Made by a program: the position numbers and the translations under genes. The notes under the pieces are model-generated. The model ran no database searches and had not been told where the DNA came from. It saw only the letters and a program-made list of their open reading frames with translations. Below, one piece after another: positions 61,077-64,000 of a DNA stretch of 64,000 nt (positions are counted from its first letter, which is position 1; every line of letters begins with the position of its first letter). Origin of the DNA: Lethocerus indicus (Eukaryota > Arthropoda > Insecta > Hemiptera > Belostomatidae); the NCBI GenBank assembly GCA_019843655.1, contig JACDQD010000008.1:11070442-11134441 (forward strand), given 5' to 3'.

Positions 61077-62640
61077 CTTTTATTGAAAGGAGGACAAGCA
61101 ATGTGGTCTCGATTTACAACAAAATATATCGATAGTAATAACTAAATTATACTTCCGAAATATTAATGGAAAGCTTATAAAATAAATCTTCAAGGCTTCA
61201 TTAGAAAGATACGTTCTTTTAATTATAATTATCGTAGTACATGATATTAACGAAAGAACGGCGCCAACGGGAAGCAAACCAGCGATACTGGACTGTTTGC
61301 CGGGTTAGTATCGTTCGCGCCGTAATGTAATAATATTTATTTATTCTGGTCGTTAATTGCTCACTGTGATGACTTCGATAAATTATTGAAGGTTGACGTC
61401 GTTGTTTTTAATCTTCCAATATTTTTATAAGCATGAATATTGCAATTCCGAATAAAAAAGGAATAATATCAAAAATATATCAAACTCCCGTATTTATTTG
61501 CGTATGCGATATCTGTTTTAAAATCGTCCTCAGAAGTGCTCTTGTAAATGTAAGCAAACCCCATTAAGCACTTCCTTGGCTAAAAGACACCCGAGTGGCA
61601 GCAGCGGAGGGAACATAATCCACAGGCGCGAAACGTTAATGGCTTGGGCGGGGACAGTTGAATATGTTAGTTTCGCTAATGGCTAACACTTTATTCCTGA
61701 AAGAAGTTACCAAATTTCACCGTCCACTATTCGCATTCAACAGCACACTCATCATTAACTTCGTCGATAATATGTTCAACAATAATTCTGATTGAATCTC
61801 TTCAAATTACAATTACTAATAACAAAAGAATTCTAATATATACGTTGAGATGATCCAAAAAAAATTAAAGTATTATAGTCATACACAAAAATCAGCCTCC
61901 AGACGAATCTCCTAGTTACACAAAGGGATGCTAACACAATTCCCCGCAATAACCACAATTCGCTTTATCTTAGTCCGCTTGTCATAATTCAGTTTTTTTC
62001 TCATGTAATCGTGTTTTTATTACTTTCTGCTCTGCTCCGAAGATATTTGGTCCTTTGTTGAATTCTTTTACCTGCAAGAGACAAGTAAGTGAAGAGAATA
62101 ATAGGCGATGATAAAATATATATTTGTGATCTATTCCGTAACTCACAGTCATCAGAACGAGTCAGATATACCTCCGATTCAAAAATAGTGACGACTAGCA
62201 GAAATAGCATGATATTGAAAGAACGGGAGCCACTGAATAATGTCATCGCAATCCTTCTCCATGGGCGTACGCGGTTTGAAGACATGCGAAGAAATTATTG
62301 AGTGTCTCGACCGTGCCAGCTTAAGAAACGGGATATAACCTCAGTTGGCCGATACGAGACCGGAATTTTCAACAGCGGAAGGCATTCACAAAATGTATTC
62401 TCTCTTTGCAAGAAGCCTTGACCGTTTTTGTGCAAGGAAGACAATTTTTCATGTAGCTGGTGAGTAAATTCGGATTTGGGTAAATTTAATTTCATGGAGT
62501 GGTTAAAGTGGTAGACAAAAACAATGTTAAGGACTTTTCATATGACAACGCTTGCCTCTTCTATCAGAATTTTGAATGGATGCTGTGTACTACTAAATTA
62601 GAAACGAAAACAATTTCGCCGAAATATTCTACAAAAGTCG
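61077..62640. other. Receptor intron sequence, no gene seen
   Basis: AT-rich DNA presumed to be intron of the receptor gene. It holds the structured 66-nt unit at 61258-61323. The block GAAATATTAATGGAAAGCTTAT before that unit resembles GGAATATCAGTGGAAAGCTTAT near 63842. No coding segment resembling the next part of a Venus-flytrap domain was found. Confidence 0.5.
61258..61323 (+). repeat. 66-nt structured repeat unit, copy 1
   Basis: The ends pair perfectly (ACGGCGC at 61258-61264 with GCGCCGT at 61317-61323). Inside, GCAAAC (61274-61279) pairs with GTTTGC (61295-61300), and alternatively CGATACT (61283-61289) pairs with AGTATCG (61307-61313). Copy 2 at 63592-63657 has the same length, the same end stem, and conserved GCAAACCAGC and GGGTTAGTATCG blocks. 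The size and 7-bp end stem recall a tRNA, but no A or B box or anticodon arm can be assigned. Confidence 0.7.
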
Positions 62641-62660
62641 CCCCACACCTGTACTGTATC

Positions 62661-62716
62661 GCTAGACCGGTTTCGGCTGCTCGCCATCTTCAGTAGCGGT
62701 GTTAGTTACTTTGGGG
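62661..62716 (+). repeat. Interspersed repeat R1, core copy
   Basis: GCTAGACCGGTTTCGG, then the TGCTCGCCATCTTCAGTAGC block and GGTGTTAGTTACTTTGG. This is the best-preserved core of the family. The left part of R1 is absent, and after 62716 it diverges from the other copies. It faces the copy at 63370-63562. Confidence 0.8.
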
Positions 62717-62831
62717 ATTTCGTAGCGTATTCGAGCGTTTATGAACATGAAGAACAAAATTTTTAATTTTGAAAATTCGTTTGTAGGGTGTGTATCTCAC
62801 ATTGGAACTACTATGAACTGAATATAGGATG

Positions 62832-62901
62832 AAAAGGGCCCAAATCGCATTTATATACGCTTAAACATTTAAGCGTATATGAACGCGATTTTGGCCCTTT
62901 T
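62832..62901. other. Long near-perfect hairpin (34-nt arms, 2-nt loop)
   Basis: The left arm 62832-62865 (AAAAGGGCC... to ATATACGCTTAAA) pairs with 62868-62901 (TTTAAGCGTATAT... to GGCCCTTTT), with only a few mismatches. The innermost 13 bp are perfect. It lies between the two opposite R1 copies. Confidence 0.88.
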
Positions 62902-63369
62902 TCTCACTTTCTGGCTTTTGTAAGCGTGTCTTTAGGCGTTTTTTGTGTTTTCAATTGTTTATAAACGATTTTATTCCTTTGTGTGGTTTTAGAAGTTCTT
63001 AGTAGACGTTTTTAGAAAAGACACCACCACAGACACTATCATCCTCCAATAATCCAGCCACCCACACCAACACAAATTAGCAGCCCTGAAATACCTCACA
63101 GACTGATTAAACAAATACCTCCCATTCCGAAGAAAAATACGATAAGGAGCACAGGACAATCCTCCAAATAGCAAGGAATAACGGATATCCCACCACTACA
63201 ATAACTGCAAAAACAACAGACGATACTAACACAAACAGAATACAACTAAATAACCTCACCCGTCCACAACCCCTTTGACCGCTAATCCGATAAAGACTTA
63301 AGCCGATTAACAAAATCCCTTCCAACCCAAAGAAGACAAACAAAATCCCCAAAAACAGAATAACAAGAC
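62902..63369. other. Strand-skewed interior between opposite R1 copies
   Basis: The + strand is T/G-rich to about 63010 and then switches abruptly to A/C-rich and T-poor until 63540. This is what would be expected if two T/G-rich repeat arms lie head to head here. The ORF on the minus strand (63107-63394) is a product of this low-complexity composition. Confidence 0.55.
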
Positions 63370-63562
63370 ACATAAATGTACACACGACAAACAACTACCA
63401 CAGTACAAGTGAATGTGAGAGTGCAGTGAGGATGGCCAAAAAACATACAATGTGCCAAAGTGACTAACACCGCTACTGATTAGTCATTTCGGCGAGGAGC
63501 CGAAACCGGTCTAGCAAAAGACCAAACCAGACAGAAACATGGGAAATCTACGTTATTAATGC
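63370..63562 (-). repeat. Interspersed repeat R1, inverted copy
   Basis: Read on the minus strand it runs from CGTAGATTT and GTTTCTGTC through TTTGGTCTTTTGCTAGACCG to CAGTAGCGGTGTTAGTCACT and TTTGTCGTGTGTA. It matches copy 1 at 19708-19895 throughout, apart from a short replacement between TCGCC and CAGTAGC. With 62661-62716 it forms inverted repeats about 0.7 kb apart. Confidence 0.82.
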
Positions 63563-63591
63563 TTTCCTTAATCAATTGACCGACTGAAAAT

Positions 63592-63657
63592 ACGGCGCCA
63601 ATGGGCGGCAAACCAGCAATACGGGACGGATTCGCGGGTTAGTATCGCAAGCGCCGT
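63592..63657 (+). repeat. 66-nt structured repeat unit, copy 2
   Basis: The ends are ACGGCGC (63592-63598) and GCGCCGT (63651-63657), again exactly 66 nt apart end to end. GGCAAACCAGC, GCGGGTTAGTATCG and the end stem are shared with copy 1; the segment between them has diverged. The orientation is the same as copy 1. Confidence 0.7.
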
Positions 63658-64000
63658 TATCAGTTCCCCGTTAACAGTTCCGTTACGGTTCCCTTCAAAT
63701 TAGTTATTATTAATTCGAGTTTAAATTGATTTAAAAAAATTAAATTAATTAAAGTTATAAATCCTTCTTCCAATGAAATTGTATGTCCATAATTTGTTTT
63801 AAATAATATCTTATAAGGGTCAAATGCGCAAAATTTCAGCTGGAATATCAGTGGAAAGCTTATGAAAAGTTCTTTAGTGAAAACTACTACTAGTAAAATG
63901 TCTTCAATCATGATTGGTTTCTTCAATTATTTAAGTTCTACCGATCCTACTCCGTCATATAAACCTAAGTCAGGCTCTGGAACTCGGCCGGCCGACTGGG
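63658..64000. other. End of window, presumed receptor intron
   Basis: AT-rich sequence with a direct repeat of GTTCC(C)CGTTA-like units just after the structured unit. No coding segment is seen. Confidence 0.5.

Noticed and set aside
61258..61323. tRNA or 5S-derived gene, because of the 7-bp end stem and GGTTAGTATC
   Set aside because: No A or B box, anticodon arm or Pol III terminator can be placed, and the similarity to 5S rRNA is limited to a few bases.
63107..63470. Hydrophobic minus-strand ORFs resembling membrane proteins
   Set aside because: The T/G-rich strand composition of the R1 repeat gives Val/Leu/Phe codons. No conserved residues are seen, and the 19.7 kb copy gives a different frame.
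1..64000. Search by eye for CRISPR arrays, rRNA, bacterial operons and viral genes
   Set aside because: None was seen. The only mobile-element coding remains are of the Jockey-type LINE.

Overview
This is eukaryotic nuclear DNA, most likely from an insect or another arthropod. Coding sequence is split by GT-AG and GC-AG introns, long AT-rich non-coding stretches carry (TA)n microsatellites, the retrotransposon pieces are of the Jockey type, and one exon resembles the start of an insect metabotropic GABA-B receptor (class C GPCR). I see no bacterial operons, ribosome-binding sites, CRISPR arrays, rRNA or tRNA genes. The species cannot be named from the sequence.

Layout. Positions 1-866 are AT-rich upstream DNA. 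Positions 867-9470 (+) hold a ten-exon gene for a predicted protein of about 373 residues: an unfamiliar Pro/Tyr/Trp-rich N-terminal two thirds and a long C-terminal coiled coil. All nine introns are phase 0 and two use GC donors. Positions 9689-9992 are a 5'-truncated Jockey-type 3' end flanked by a target-site duplication. From about 10 kb to 58 kb there is no gene I can support. This gap alternates AT-rich DNA with short GC-rich patches and contains a few perfect hairpins, microsatellites, one copy of an unclassified interspersed repeat, and some exon-like segments listed only as leads.

The right end is organised around the GABA-B-receptor-like first coding exon (59697-60101, +). Upstream lie an old Jockey fragment (58915-59056) and two copies of a Jockey-like 3' tail (59229-59293 and 59545-59589), the second ending about 107 bases before the ATG. 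Immediately inside the following intron is a 925-base Jockey reverse-transcriptase insertion (60139-61063) with a perfect 13-bp target-site duplication and an oligo-A end that falls inside the RT-coding region. It is dead on arrival: truncated at both ends and frameshifted. From 61.2 to 63.7 kb there is a cluster of repeats: two copies of a 66-nt structured unit with complementary ends, and two opposite-facing copies of the interspersed repeat also present at 19.7 kb, enclosing a 34-bp-arm hairpin.

The two genes are not evidently linked in function; they are neighbours across a large non-coding interval. No novel biochemical system is evident. The most noteworthy signals are the all-phase-0, two-GC-donor gene with a strong internal codon-composition gradient, the internally terminated Jockey insertion beside the receptor exon, and the duplicated 66-nt structured unit.
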